DNA from: Mycobacterium sp. 852002-51057_SCH5723018
GTDB taxonomy: Bacteria > Actinomycetota > Actinomycetes > Mycobacteriales > Mycobacteriaceae
DNA length: 64,000 bases
Direction of reading: 5' to 3'
Assembly: GCF_001667035.1 (NCBI RefSeq)
Contig: NZ_LZIR01000098.1
Coordinates: 1 to 64,000, forward strand
This document shows, one piece after another, positions 26,466-35,119 of the stretch. Positions within the stretch are counted from its first letter, which is position 1; every line of letters starts with the position of its first letter. The notes under the pieces are model-generated. The model did no database searches. It was not told the DNA's origin and saw only the letters and a program-made list of their open reading frames with translations. The position numbers were made by a program, and so were the translations under genes.

Positions 26466-27573
26466 GGGTCTGCGCCTCGATCGAGAGCACGGCCGGAAGG
26501 TCGCGCACGATGGGCGCCCACGTTTCCCCGGCGTCCGCGGAGCCATACACCTGGCCACCCGTGGTGCCGAAGTACACGCCGCAGGAGTCCAGCGCGTCGA
26601 CCGCCATCGCGTCGCGCAGCACGTTGACGTAGCAGTGGCTCTGCGGCAGGCCCTCGGTCAGCGCCTCCCACTCGTCCCCGCCCGTCCTGCTGCGGTACAC
26701 GCGCAGCCGGCCGTCGGGCGGATAGTGCAGCGAATCGCTGGTGATCGGGACGACGTACGCGGTGTCGGGCTCGTGGGCGTGCACCGCGATCGGGAATCCG
26801 AAGTCGGTGGGCAGGTTGCCGCTGACCTCGCGCCAGGACTCGCCGGCGTCGTCGCTGCGCATCACGTCCCAGTGCTTCTGCATGAACAGCACCTGCGGCC
26901 GGGAGGGATGCATCGCGATGCGATGCACGCAGTGGCCGACCTCGGCGTCGGGGTCGGGGATGCCGTCGGAATGCAGGCCCCGGTTGATCGGCCGCCAAGT
27001 GGTGCCGCCGTCGTCGCTGCGGAACGCGCCGGCCGCCGAGATCGCCGTGAACATGCGCAGCGGGTCTTTCGGGTCCAGGACGATCGTGTGCAGGCACATC
27101 CCGCCGGCGCCGGGCTGCCAGGACGGCGCCGACGCGTGGCTCCGCAAGGCGGGCAGCTCCTGCCAGCTGTGGGCGCCGTCGGTGGTGCGGAACAGGCCGG
27201 CGTCTTCGACGCCCGCATACACCGTGTCCGGATCGGTGGGCGACGGCTCGAGGTGCCAGACACGGGCGAACTCCCAGGGATGCGGGGTGCCGTCGTACCA
27301 CTGGTGGGTGCCGGGCGTCCCGTCGTAGCGGAACTCGTTGCCCATCGGCCGCCACGTCGCGCCGCCGTCGTCGGAACGCTGGATGAGCTGCCCGAACCAA
27401 CTGGTCGACTGCGACGCGTACAGCCGGTCGGGGTCGGCCGGCGAGCCGGCCATGTGGTAGATCTCCCACCCCGCGAAGTAGGGCCCGCAGACCCGCCAGT
27501 CCTGCCTGGTGCCGTCGGCCGTGAGCACGAACGCGCCTTTGCGCGTGCCCACCAGCAACCGAACCCCGGTCAT
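26458..27573 (-). CDS. BNR-repeat / sialidase-like beta-propeller protein
   Basis: 371 residues starting MTGVRLLVGTRKGAFVL after GGAAGGGAG. It contains repeated Asp-box-like units such as SDDGGTTW, SDDAGESW, TTDGAHSW and SADAGETW, the mark of a six- or seven-bladed propeller of the VPS10/sortilin or exo-alpha-sialidase type. There is no signal peptide, so it is probably cytoplasmic. It is coupled to the MoaD-like gene, and the partnership is its most useful clue. The enzymatic activity is unknown. Confidence 0.83.
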   Translation of the reverse strand: MTGVRLLVGTRKGAFVLTADGTRQDWRVCGPYFAGWEIYHMAGSPADPDRLYASQSTSWFGQLIQRSDDGGATWRPMGNEFRYDGTPGTHQWYDGTPHPWEFARVWHLEPSPTDPDTVYAGVEDAGLFRTTDGAHSWQELPALRSHASAPSWQPGAGGMCLHTIVLDPKDPLRMFTAISAAGAFRSDDGGTTWRPINRGLHSDGIPDPDAEVGHCVHRIAMHPSRPQVLFMQKHWDVMRSDDAGESWREVSGNLPTDFGFPIAVHAHEPDTAYVVPITSDSLHYPPDGRLRVYRSRTGGDEWEALTEGLPQSHCYVNVLRDAMAVDALDSCGVYFGTTGGQVYGSADAGETWAPIVRDLPAVLSIEAQTLE

Positions 27574-27655
27574 GCGCGCTCCCTTCCGCGGATGCTTTGC
27601 GTCATGACGGGATAGACCGACCCGGCCGACGAAACTCATCGTGTTGAATCGACGC

Positions 27656-28087
27656 ATGTTGAGCCTGGAGGAAATCTCGGACCGATTGGAGATCCAGCAG
27701 CTGCTGGTGGACTACTCCACCGCCATCGACAACCGCCGATTCGACGACCTGGACAAGGTGTTCACCGAGGACGCGTACATCGACTACACGGCGCTAGGCG
27801 GGATCGAAGGCCGCTATCCGGAGGTCAAGAAGTGGTTGTCGGAGGTGCTGCCCGGCTTCCCGGTCTACGCCCACATGCTCGGCAACTTCTCGGTGCGCAT
27901 CGACGGCGACTCCGCGTCCTCGCGGGTCATCTGCTTCAACCCGATGGTGCTGCCCGGCGGCTCACCCAGTAACAAAGACCAAGTGCTTTTTTGCGGCCTG
28001 TGGTACGACGACGAATTCGTGCGCACCCCCCAGGGCTGGCGGATGACGCGGCGCGTCGAGACGAAGGTCTTCCAGAAGGTGATGTGA
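27656..28087 (+). CDS. SnoaL-like / nuclear transport factor 2 fold protein
   Basis: 143 residues from ATG 27656 (MLSLEEISDRLEIQQLL); a GTG 15 bases upstream is an alternative. The pattern EIQQLLVDYSTAIDNRRFDDLDKVFTEDA and a C-terminal W/R-rich strand are typical of SnoaL-4 polyketide-cyclase-like proteins. The function is unknown. It is the Rv2910c orthologue and lies directly upstream of rpsP. Confidence 0.85.
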   Translation: MLSLEEISDRLEIQQLLVDYSTAIDNRRFDDLDKVFTEDAYIDYTALGGIEGRYPEVKKWLSEVLPGFPVYAHMLGNFSVRIDGDSASSRVICFNPMVLPGGSPSNKDQVLFCGLWYDDEFVRTPQGWRMTRRVETKVFQKVM

Positions 28088-28100
28088 GGCGGTGCGGATA

Positions 28101-28150
28101 GATAGCGGCGACCCGCGGCGCCCGGCTCCACCGCGCTTGCGATCGCCGCA
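28101..28150. repeat. Hairpin repeat (family 1), single copy upstream of rpsP
   Basis: The unit shares the core ACCCGC-GCGCCCGGCT-CCGCGCTTGCGATC with the 3836 and 15122 elements. Here the outer arms are GCGGCGA / TCGCCGC, different from GTGATGA / TCATCAC at 3836 but still complementary. It lies 22 bases before the putative rpsP promoter. Confidence 0.85.
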
Positions 28151-28171
28151 ATTTCCGCCGATGAGCCTGGC

Positions 28172-28182
28172 TCTGGCACAAT
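28172..28182 (+). promoter_or_regulatory. Putative rpsP promoter core shared with rplS
   Basis: The 11-mer TCTGGCACAAT is identical to 31475-31485 upstream of rplS. CACAAT could serve as the -10 element with an extended TGG. Downstream bases are also alike in the two leaders (GGCTGTC versus AGTTGTC). The distance to the rpsP ATG is about 140 bases. Confidence 0.5.
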
Positions 28183-28322
28183 GGGCGGCTGTCCGCCGAG
28201 CGACCCACCCGTGATTCGGGTGCTCGTTCGCCCGGTCACACACGCGAGGCAAAACCGGACCCGGGCAACCCGCCCGGATCGCTGAATTGCAGCGTGACAC
28301 CCGCAGGAGAAATCGCTTAACC

Positions 28323-28838
28323 ATGGCTGTCAAGATCAAGCTCACCCGGCTTGGCAAGATCCGCAATCCCCAGTACCGCATCGCCGTCGCCGACGCTCGT
28401 AACCGGCGCGACGGCCGCTCGATCGAGGTCATCGGCCGGTACCACCCGAAGGAAGAGCCGAGCCTCATCGAGATCAACTCCGAGCGCGCTCAGTACTGGC
28501 TTTCGGTGGGGGCTCAGCCCACCGAGCCCGTCCTCAAGCTGCTGAAGATCACCGGCGACTGGCAGAAGTTCAAGGGCCTGCCCGGCGCCGAGGGCAGCCT
28601 GAAGGTCGCCGCGCCGAAGCCCTCCAAGCTGGAGCTGTTCAACGCCGCGCTGGCCGAGGCCGACGGCGCGCCCACCACCGAGGCGGCCAAGCCGAAGAAG
28701 AAGGCTTCAACTTCAGGGGCCAAGAAGGCCGCCAAGGCCGAAGAGGCCGGTGCCGAAGCCGCCACCGAAGCGACTGAAACCACCGACGCCGCACCGGCGG
28801 CGGGTGGCGAGCAGTCCGAGCCGGCGACCGAGGGCTGA
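28323..28838 (+). CDS. rpsP: 30S ribosomal protein S16
   Basis: 171 residues. The N-terminal 80 residues are canonical S16 (MAVKIKLTRLGKIRNPQYRI). The C-terminal half is a long Lys/Ala/Glu-rich extension typical of mycobacteria. It is the first gene of the rpsP-khpA-rimM-trmD group. Confidence 0.98.
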   Translation: MAVKIKLTRLGKIRNPQYRIAVADARNRRDGRSIEVIGRYHPKEEPSLIEINSERAQYWLSVGAQPTEPVLKLLKITGDWQKFKGLPGAEGSLKVAAPKPSKLELFNAALAEADGAPTTEAAKPKKKASTSGAKKAAKAEEAGAEAATEATETTDAAPAAGGEQSEPATEG

Positions 28839-28843
28839 CCGAC

Positions 28844-29086
28844 ATGAGCACGGTCGTCGTCGACGCTGTCGAGCATCTGGTCCGCGGGATCGTCGACAAC
28901 CCCGACGATGTCCGGGTGGACCTCGTCACCAACCGGCGCGGGCGGACCGTGGAGGTGCACGTCCATCCCGACGACCTGGGCAAGGTGATCGGTCGCGGGG
29001 GACGCACCGCGACCGCGTTGCGCACACTGGTCGCCGGGATCGGCGGCCGCGGCATCCGCGTCGACGTGGTGGACACCGACCAATAG
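28844..29086 (+). CDS. khpA: KH-domain RNA-binding protein KhpA
   Basis: 80 residues, a single KH domain with the GxxG loop in KVIGRGGRTATALRTL. KhpA binds RNA and partners KhpB in Gram-positive bacteria. It starts 5 bases after rpsP. It is the Rv2908c orthologue. Confidence 0.93.
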   Translation: MSTVVVDAVEHLVRGIVDNPDDVRVDLVTNRRGRTVEVHVHPDDLGKVIGRGGRTATALRTLVAGIGGRGIRVDVVDTDQ

Positions 29087-29103
29087 CTGATCATGGGGCT
29101 CCC

Positions 29104-29622
29104 TTGGAGTTGACCGTCGGGCGCGTGGTCAAAGCGCACGGCATCAGCGGCGAGGTGGTGGTGGAAATCCGCACCGACGATCCCGCCGCCCGGTTCGCGC
29201 CCGGTAACACGTTGCGCACCAAGAACTTTCGCACCGGCGCTGAAGGCAGCTACGTCGTCGCCGATGCGCGCGAGCACGGTGGGCGGCTGCTGCTGCGACT
29301 GGCCGGGGTCGACGACAGAGACAGCGCCGAGGCGCTGCGGGGCAGTGTGTTCGTCGTCGACTCCGACGACCTGCCGCCCATCGACGAGCCGGACACCTAC
29401 TACGACCACCAGCTCGAGGGCCTGCAGGTCCGGACAACGGCGGGGCAGGACGTCGGCGTCGTTGCCGAGGTGCTGCACACCGCGGCCGGCGAGTTGCTGG
29501 CCGTGCGAAGCGATTCCGGCGAGGTGTTGGTGCCGTTCGTCAGCGCGATCGTCACCTCGGTGTCGCTGGACGACCGGCTGGTCGAGATCGACCCGCCGGA
29601 CGGCCTGCTGGATTTGGCATGA
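29104..29622 (+). CDS. rimM: 16S rRNA processing protein RimM
   Basis: 172 residues. A TTG start is chosen because the protein then begins LELTVGRVVKAHGISGEVVVE, the conserved N terminus of RimM; there is no in-frame ATG. A PRC-barrel domain follows (TYYDHQLEGLQVRT). It helps 30S maturation and contacts S19. The stop overlaps trmD as ATGA. Confidence 0.94.
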   Translation: MELTVGRVVKAHGISGEVVVEIRTDDPAARFAPGNTLRTKNFRTGAEGSYVVADAREHGGRLLLRLAGVDDRDSAEALRGSVFVVDSDDLPPIDEPDTYYDHQLEGLQVRTTAGQDVGVVAEVLHTAAGELLAVRSDSGEVLVPFVSAIVTSVSLDDRLVEIDPPDGLLDLA

Positions 29623-30305
29623 GAATCGACGTCGTCACGATCTTCCCGTCCTATCTGGATCCCCTGCGGCAATCCTTGCCCGGCAAGGCGATTGCGTCGG
29701 GCCTGGTCGATTTGCAGGTGCACGACCTGCGCCGGTGGACCTACGACGTGCACCACTCGGTGGACGACGCGCCCTACGGCGGCGGCCCCGGGATGGTGAT
29801 GAAGGCGCCGGTCTGGGGTGAGGCGCTGGACGAAATCTGTTCCGGCGAAACCCTTTTGGTTATTCCCACCCCGGCCGGGGCGCTGTTCACGCAGGCGACC
29901 GCGCAGCGCTGGACCGGCGAGCAGCACCTGGTGTTCGCGTGCGGCCGCTACGAGGGCATCGACCAGCGGGTCATCGACGACGCCGCGCGGCGGATGCGGG
30001 TCGAGGAGGTCTCGATCGGCGACTACGTGTTGCCGGGCGGCGAGTCGGCGGCCGTGGTGATGATCGAGGCCGTGCTGCGGCTGCTCGACGGCGTTCTCGG
30101 CAATCCCGCGTCGCATCGCGACGATTCCCACTCGCCGGCGCTGGACCGGCTGCTGGAGGGGCCCAGCTACACCCGGCCGCCGAGCTGGCGCGGGCTCGAC
30201 GTCCCCGACGTCCTGCTGTCGGGTGATCACGCGCGAATCGCCGCCTGGCGCCGCGAGGTCTCGCTGCAGCGCACCCGCGAACGCCGCCCCGATCTGCTGG
30301 ACTAA
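29619..30305 (+). CDS. trmD: tRNA (guanine-N1)-methyltransferase TrmD
   Basis: 228 residues. Trefoil-knot SPOUT methyltransferase motifs: YGGGPGMVMKAP, FACGRYEGIDQRV and SIGDYVLPGGE. It methylates G37 in tRNA to prevent frameshifting. Its start overlaps the end of rimM by 4 bases. It converges on lppW. Confidence 0.97.
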   Translation: MRIDVVTIFPSYLDPLRQSLPGKAIASGLVDLQVHDLRRWTYDVHHSVDDAPYGGGPGMVMKAPVWGEALDEICSGETLLVIPTPAGALFTQATAQRWTGEQHLVFACGRYEGIDQRVIDDAARRMRVEEVSIGDYVLPGGESAAVVMIEAVLRLLDGVLGNPASHRDDSHSPALDRLLEGPSYTRPPSWRGLDVPDVLLSGDHARIAAWRREVSLQRTRERRPDLLD

Positions 30306-30338
30306 TGCCCCGTCTGCTCGCGCAGGAACCGGCCCAGC

Positions 30339-31292
30339 TCAGATGCGGCCGTTGGGAAATATCGTCTTGACGGCCTGGGTGATGGTCTGCCGCGCGGTCG
30401 CGTCGTCGGTGGTCTGCAGCGACTGCACCACCATGACGTAGCGGTGGTCGGCGCCGATCACGCCGGTCGACAGGTGCATCCAGTCGGCGCCGATGCAGCA
30501 CATCCAGCCCTGCTTGACCGCCACCGGTTCGGCGAACAGGCCCTCGGGAATGCCGAACCGCTGCGGGTAGCCGTCGACGCCGGTCGGGGTGGACTGGGCC
30601 AGGTCGTTGACGATGGACAGCGCCCGCTCCGCCGACAGCCCGCCCGACCCGTCGAGCAGCTCGTCGTAGTAGCGGATCAGATCGGTCAGCGTGCTGGTGG
30701 TGTTCCACCAGCGCCCGTCGCTGGGCGGGGTGGTCGACGACAGCCCGTAGCGGGTCGCGACCTGGGTGATGATGGCGCCGCCACCGCCCTGATCCCAGAA
30801 CTTCTCGGCCGCCCCGTCGTCGGACGACTGCAGCATGGCATCGAAGGCCTGGCGGTCCTCGGCAGACAGGGTGGTCTTGCCCCCGGCTTGGTGCAGCAGC
30901 AGGTCGTCGGCGATGAAGAGCTTGGCCACCGAGGCGGTGCCGATGATCTGGGTGTTGCCGTTGGAGACCAGCTCGTGGGTCTTGCGATCGAGCACGGCCA
31001 CCGAGAGCGCGGCCCCGCCGGCGGCGGCTTCGTCGATCGCCTGCTGGATCCGTGCCGGTAGGCCGCCGATCGGGCCCGACAGTGCCTGCGGCGGCGCGGG
31101 TGCCTTGACGGCGTCGAGCAGCAGCTGGACCGTCTCCTGTTGCGCCGGCAGCAGGCGCGCGGGCGTGTTGCGTACCGGCTTGCTGGATTCCTTCGCCTGG
31201 AGCTGCGGCTCGATCAGTGCCTCGTCGCACCCGGCCAGCACCAGCGTGACCACCGCCATGGCGGCGAGCATGGTAAGCGGGCGGGCGCGCAT
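30339..31292 (-). CDS. lppW: Lipoprotein LppW, beta-lactamase-like
   Basis: 317 residues. Signal peptide with lipobox LAGC, Cys22 being the lipidated residue; an upstream extension of the frame is rejected because it would bury this signal. The body has a class A beta-lactamase-like fold with SVAK as the S-x-x-K motif and SDDGAAEKF in place of SDN. Whether it hydrolyses anything is unclear. It is the Rv2905 orthologue. Confidence 0.9.
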   Translation of the reverse strand: MRARPLTMLAAMAVVTLVLAGCDEALIEPQLQAKESSKPVRNTPARLLPAQQETVQLLLDAVKAPAPPQALSGPIGGLPARIQQAIDEAAAGGAALSVAVLDRKTHELVSNGNTQIIGTASVAKLFIADDLLLHQAGGKTTLSAEDRQAFDAMLQSSDDGAAEKFWDQGGGGAIITQVATRYGLSSTTPPSDGRWWNTTSTLTDLIRYYDELLDGSGGLSAERALSIVNDLAQSTPTGVDGYPQRFGIPEGLFAEPVAVKQGWMCCIGADWMHLSTGVIGADHRYVMVVQSLQTTDDATARQTITQAVKTIFPNGRI

Positions 31293-31637
31293 TCCTCGAT
31301 CTCCTCCGACGCCGAACGTGCATGTGGGCGGGCCGCATCGCCAGCTGCCCGGGCACCCGAGTTTTCCGGGCCCGACCAGCGCGTTTTGACCCGAGTCATG
31401 TGTACCATCCACCAGCGCTTTCGGCGCGCTCCGAACCGCGACGTTTACATGTGATTTTCAAAGCACCCGGGCCGTCTGGCACAATTGGTCAGTTGTCTCC
31501 AACGTGTCAGCGGGCCGGGCAGCTTCCCGCCTGCTGCGAGATACGCGCTAGAAGCCCGAAACCCATCGGCTTGACCACGTCCCACGCCTGCGTGTGGGCA
31601 GCTGCCGCAAGCCGCGACCGCAAGGAAGTTCTTAGAA
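31293..31637 (+). other. lppW / rplS divergent intergenic region and rplS leader
   Basis: 345 bases without a gene. The plus strand carries the putative promoter TCTGGCACAAT (31475-31485) and then about 150 bases of leader before rplS, including a GC-rich stem near CCACGCCTGCGTGTGGG (31580-31596). A long leader on a ribosomal protein gene could be an autoregulatory site, but I cannot show this. Confidence 0.5.
31475..31485 (+). promoter_or_regulatory. Putative rplS promoter core shared with rpsP
   Basis: TCTGGCACAAT is an exact copy of 28172-28182, with CACAAT as the probable -10. TTTTCA about 18 bases earlier is a weak -35. Confidence 0.5.
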
Positions 31638-31979
31638 ATGAACCGGCTGGACTTCGTCGACCAGGCGTCGCTGCGCGACGACATCCCGGCCTTCAACCCG
31701 GGTGACACCATCAACGTGCACGTCAAGGTCATCGAGGGCGCCAAGGAGCGTATCCAGGTGTTCAAGGGCGTGGTGATCCGCCGTCAGGGCGGAGGCATCC
31801 GCGAGACGTTCACCGTGCGCAAGGAGAGCTATGGCGTCGGCGTCGAGCGGACCTTCCCGGTGCACTCGCCGAACATCGACCGCATCGAGGTGGTGACTCG
31901 TGGCGACGTCCGGCGCGCCAAGCTGTACTACCTGCGTGAACTGCGCGGCAAGAAGGCCAAGATCAAGGAAAAGCGCTGA
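31638..31979 (+). CDS. rplS: 50S ribosomal protein L19
   Basis: 113 residues, canonical length. It contains FNPGDTINVHVKVIEGAKERIQ-type conserved sequence and the C-terminal VRRAKLYYLRELRGKKAKIKE. The AAGGAAGTTCTTAGAA leader holds the ribosome-binding site. Tandem repeats follow the stop codon. Confidence 0.98.
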   Translation: MNRLDFVDQASLRDDIPAFNPGDTINVHVKVIEGAKERIQVFKGVVIRRQGGGIRETFTVRKESYGVGVERTFPVHSPNIDRIEVVTRGDVRRAKLYYLRELRGKKAKIKEKR

Positions 31980-31990
31980 CCCGGTGCGCG

Positions 31991-32111
31991 TAGGTCTGAT
32001 CGCCCGACTCCTTGTTCGCGCCGCATCGGCGCTCGGCGTCGTCGGGCTAGGTCTGATCGCCCGACTCCTTGTTCGCGCCGCATCGGCGCACGCCGTCGGG
32101 CTAGGTCTGCC
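31991..32111. repeat. Tandem ~57-bp repeats after rplS (family 3)
   Basis: Copy 1 is 31991-32047 and copy 2 is 32048-32101, identical over the first 41 bases, with a 10-base start of a third copy. Each contains a perfect hairpin GCGCCG-CAT-CGGCGC. The array lies between rplS and lepB and ends 33 bases before lepB. Confidence 0.85.
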
Positions 32112-32144
32112 AAAGCCACATACCGTGCTGGCTACGCTGATCTC

Positions 32145-33044
32145 GTGACCGACAACCCGGACTCACCTGAGCCCCCGTCCGACGCTGGCCAGTCAGAGCC
32201 GAAGGTTTCCACCCGCGACCCCAGGGACACCGGGGTGCCCGCCGACGGGCTGCAGCCCCCAGAAACGGTCGAGCCCCCCGTGCCGCCCGAAGCGGTCGAG
32301 CCGGAGCCCAAGAAGAAGTCGACGCTGCGCGAGCTCGCGATCTTGGCGCTCATCGCGGTGGTGCTCTATTACGTGATGCTCACGTTCGTCGCCCGCCCCT
32401 ACCTGATCCCCTCGGAATCCATGGAGCCCACGCTGCACGGGTGCGCCGGCTGCGTCGGCGACCGGATCATGGTGGACAAGATCACCTACCGCTTCGGCTC
32501 ACCGCATCCCGGCGACGTGATCGTCTTCAAGGGACCCCCCTCGTGGAACCTCGGGTACAAGTCCATCCGCTCGAACAACACCGCGCTGCGCTGGATGCAG
32601 AACGGTCTGTCGTTCATCGGTTTCGTGCCACCCGACGAGAACGACCTGGTCAAGCGCGTGATCGCGGTCGGGGGACAGACCGTGCAGTGCCGGGCCGACA
32701 CCGGGCTGACGGTCAACGGCAAGCCGCTCAAGGAGCCCTACCTGGACCCGGCCACCATGATGGCCGACCCGTCGGTGTACCCGTGCCTGGGCAGCGAGTT
32801 CGGGCCGGTTACCGTGCCCGCCGGCCGGCTGTGGGTGATGGGCGACAACCGGACGCACTCCGCGGACTCGCGGGCCCACTGCACCAGCGTCCCGGCCGAG
32901 GCGCTCAAGGGGATCCTGTGCACCGGCGACCCGATGTCGGGGACGGTGCCGGTATCCAATGTCATCGGTAAGGCGAGGTTCATCGTCTGGCCGCCCTCGC
33001 GGTGGGGTGGCGTGGGCTCGGTGAACCCCCAGCAGAGCCAGTAG
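32145..33044 (+). CDS. lepB: Signal peptidase I
   Basis: 299 residues. Pro/Glu-rich cytoplasmic N terminus, a membrane helix (LAILALIAVVLYYVMLTFVA, about 65-84), catalytic Ser92 in SESMEPTL and catalytic Lys in LVKRVIAVGG near 170, plus VMGDNRTHSADSR. It removes signal peptides from exported proteins. GTG start. It is followed 2 bases later by rnhB. Confidence 0.97.
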   Translation: MTDNPDSPEPPSDAGQSEPKVSTRDPRDTGVPADGLQPPETVEPPVPPEAVEPEPKKKSTLRELAILALIAVVLYYVMLTFVARPYLIPSESMEPTLHGCAGCVGDRIMVDKITYRFGSPHPGDVIVFKGPPSWNLGYKSIRSNNTALRWMQNGLSFIGFVPPDENDLVKRVIAVGGQTVQCRADTGLTVNGKPLKEPYLDPATMMADPSVYPCLGSEFGPVTVPAGRLWVMGDNRTHSADSRAHCTSVPAEALKGILCTGDPMSGTVPVSNVIGKARFIVWPPSRWGGVGSVNPQQSQ

Positions 33045-33046
33045 CC

Positions 33047-33766
33047 ATGGCCACGACGTGGCCGCCGCGGACGGTGATCCGCAAGGCTGGGGGGTTGCGC
33101 ACCCTGGAGTCGGCGCTGTACCGCAGCGGCCTGGGCCCGGTGGCCGGTGTGGACGAAGTGGGCCGCGGCGCCTGCGCGGGCCCGCTGGTGGTGGCGGCCT
33201 GCGTCCTGGGACCTGGCCGATTCGAAAGCCTTGCGGCCCTTGATGATTCGAAAAAGCTCACCGAGAAGGTGCGGGAGAAGCTGTTCCCCTTGATCCGGCG
33301 CTATGCCCTGGCCTACCACGTGCTGTTCATCCCGTCCGAAGAGGTCGACCGGCGCGGGGTGCACGTGGCCAACATCGAAGGCATGCGCCGCGCGGTGGCC
33401 GGGCTGTCGGTGCGCCCGGGTTATGTGCTGAGCGATGGCTTCCGCGTGCCCGGCCTGCCGATGCCGTCGCTGCCCGTGATCGGGGGAGATGCGGTTGCCG
33501 CCTGCATCGCGGCGGCCAGCGTGCTCGCGAAGGTCAGCCGCGACCGGCTGATGGTCGCGATGGACGCCGAGCACCCCGGCTACGGCTTCGCCGAACACAA
33601 GGGCTACAGCACGCCGGCGCACTCGACCGCGCTGACCCGGCTGGGGCCCTCGCCCGCACACCGCTATTCGTTCATCAACGTGCGGCGGGTGGCTACCGGC
33701 GCGGGCGCGCGGCTGGTGGCCGAATGCAAACCGGACCCTCCGGCCGAGCGTTCCGGATACCCGTGA
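33047..33766 (+). CDS. rnhB: Ribonuclease HII
   Basis: 239 residues. Active-site motif GVDEVGRGACAGPLVVAA; later acidic residues in DGFRVPGL and MVAMDAEHPGYGFAEHKGY. It cleaves RNA in RNA-DNA hybrids and at single ribonucleotides. ATG at 33047 is chosen over an earlier in-frame start inside lepB. Confidence 0.96.
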   Translation: MATTWPPRTVIRKAGGLRTLESALYRSGLGPVAGVDEVGRGACAGPLVVAACVLGPGRFESLAALDDSKKLTEKVREKLFPLIRRYALAYHVLFIPSEEVDRRGVHVANIEGMRRAVAGLSVRPGYVLSDGFRVPGLPMPSLPVIGGDAVAACIAAASVLAKVSRDRLMVAMDAEHPGYGFAEHKGYSTPAHSTALTRLGPSPAHRYSFINVRRVATGAGARLVAECKPDPPAERSGYP

Positions 33767-33821
33767 GGAAAGATGGGACCAGGTTCTAGGGGAGAAGGAC
33801 GTCTGAGCAGATGAGTGGCAG

Positions 33822-34127
33822 ATGAGTGCAGAAGATCTCGAAAAGTACGAAACCGAGATGGAGCTCTCGCTGTACCGCGAATACAAGGACATCGTCGGCC
33901 AGTTCAGCTACGTCGTGGAAACCGAGCGGCGCTTCTATCTGGCCAACAGCGTGGAGATGATGCCGCGCAACGCCGACGGCGAGGTCTACTTCGAGCTGCG
34001 GCTGTCCGACGCCTGGGTGTGGGACATGTACCGGCCGGCGCGGTTCGTCAAGCACGTGCGGGTGGTCACCTTCAAGGACGTCAACATCGAAGAAGTCGAA
34101 AAGCCCGAGCTGCGGCTGCCGGAATAA
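33822..34127 (+). CDS. DUF2469 conserved actinobacterial protein
   Basis: 101 residues, highly acidic and aromatic (MSAEDLEKYETEMELSLYREY). It is the Rv2901c orthologue. The family is conserved through actinobacteria next to rnhB or lepB, with no known function. In M. tuberculosis fdhF comes next; here it is missing. Confidence 0.92.
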   Translation: MSAEDLEKYETEMELSLYREYKDIVGQFSYVVETERRFYLANSVEMMPRNADGEVYFELRLSDAWVWDMYRPARFVKHVRVVTFKDVNIEEVEKPELRLPE

Positions 34128-34145
34128 CCCGGACGGGTCGGAGCC

Positions 34146-34928
34146 CTAGGTGGCCGCCAGCGGCTGGTCGTCGTCATTGGCGGGCAGTTGCCCGCGGTTT
34201 TCGATGACGGCCCGCGCCACGTCGGCCAGTTTGATGTTCAGGGCCTGGGAGTGTCGCCGCAGCAGGTCGAACGCGTGGTCTTCGCCCATGTCGTGCAGCA
34301 GCATCAGCATGCCGACCGCCTTGCCGATCTCGCGGTTGCTGAGCAGCCCGCGCCGCAGGCTCGCCGCGTCCTCGCCCTTCGCGACAGCGTTGATGGCCAC
34401 GCTGGCAAACGAAGCCAGCACCGCGGCCCGCCCGGCCGACTCGGCGTCGAACATGTTCGACGTGTCGCTGAAGAGGTTGAGCGCGGCCCCCTTTCGCTTG
34501 TCGACCAGGAGGCGGAAGCCCATGGCCCCGCGTACCGGTGTCTCCTCAACGAGGATGGACGCCAACTTCGGCCACAGCGACGGCGTGGTCAGGTCCGTGT
34601 CGATCTGGGGGGTCTCCTCCTCGATCGCGTCGATGCACGGGCCGTCGCCGGCGCGCCGCTCCAGCTCGTCGATTTGCTGTGCCAGCCGGTCGCTGGCGCC
34701 GACGGTGATGTAACGGTCGTTTTCGCGCACCATCAGGCTGGCGTGGTCACAGCCCCGCACGGTCAGGGTCGCCGCGACGCAGATCGCCGCATACATTTGT
34801 TTGGCGTCCGACCCCTGGTAGATGATCTCGGCCAGGGCGGCGAAGACGGTGGCCGGGTCGGCCGTCTCACCGCCGGGTATCGAACCGCCGGCGTCGGCGA
34901 TCGATTCGTCTGCCATGTGGTGCCCCAT
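34146..34928 (-). CDS. GAF-ANTAR transcription antitermination regulator
   Basis: About 260 residues from MGHHMADES; ATG 34916 is an equally possible start. A GAF sensor domain (about 30-180) is followed by an ANTAR RNA-binding domain, LLSNREIGKAVGMLMLLHDMGEDHAFDLLRRHSQ. ANTAR proteins stop premature termination by binding paired hairpins in leader RNA; their usual targets are not visible here. A longer frame that reaches into the divergent SDR is rejected. Confidence 0.88.
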   Translation of the reverse strand: MGHHMADESIADAGGSIPGGETADPATVFAALAEIIYQGSDAKQMYAAICVAATLTVRGCDHASLMVRENDRYITVGASDRLAQQIDELERRAGDGPCIDAIEEETPQIDTDLTTPSLWPKLASILVEETPVRGAMGFRLLVDKRKGAALNLFSDTSNMFDAESAGRAAVLASFASVAINAVAKGEDAASLRRGLLSNREIGKAVGMLMLLHDMGEDHAFDLLRRHSQALNIKLADVARAVIENRGQLPANDDDQPLAAT

Positions 34929-35119
34929 TTCTGCGGTGTCGATAGTTAGACCCGCGTGCAATCGCCGTAGATTATCGGTCGCCACCACTGGACGTATACG
35001 GTATCTCCTCCTTATTTGCCGAAAGATTCCCGACGGCATGGACCACCACGGATCAAGCGGTACCGCGGGACTTCTGCGATCGTTGTTTCCGACGGGGGGC
35101 GGGAGGGAAGGACATCGAG

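Noticed and set aside
31991..32111. Tandem repeats read as a CRISPR array
   Set aside because: Copies are contiguous, without unique spacers, only two and a part are present, and no cas gene is in the window.
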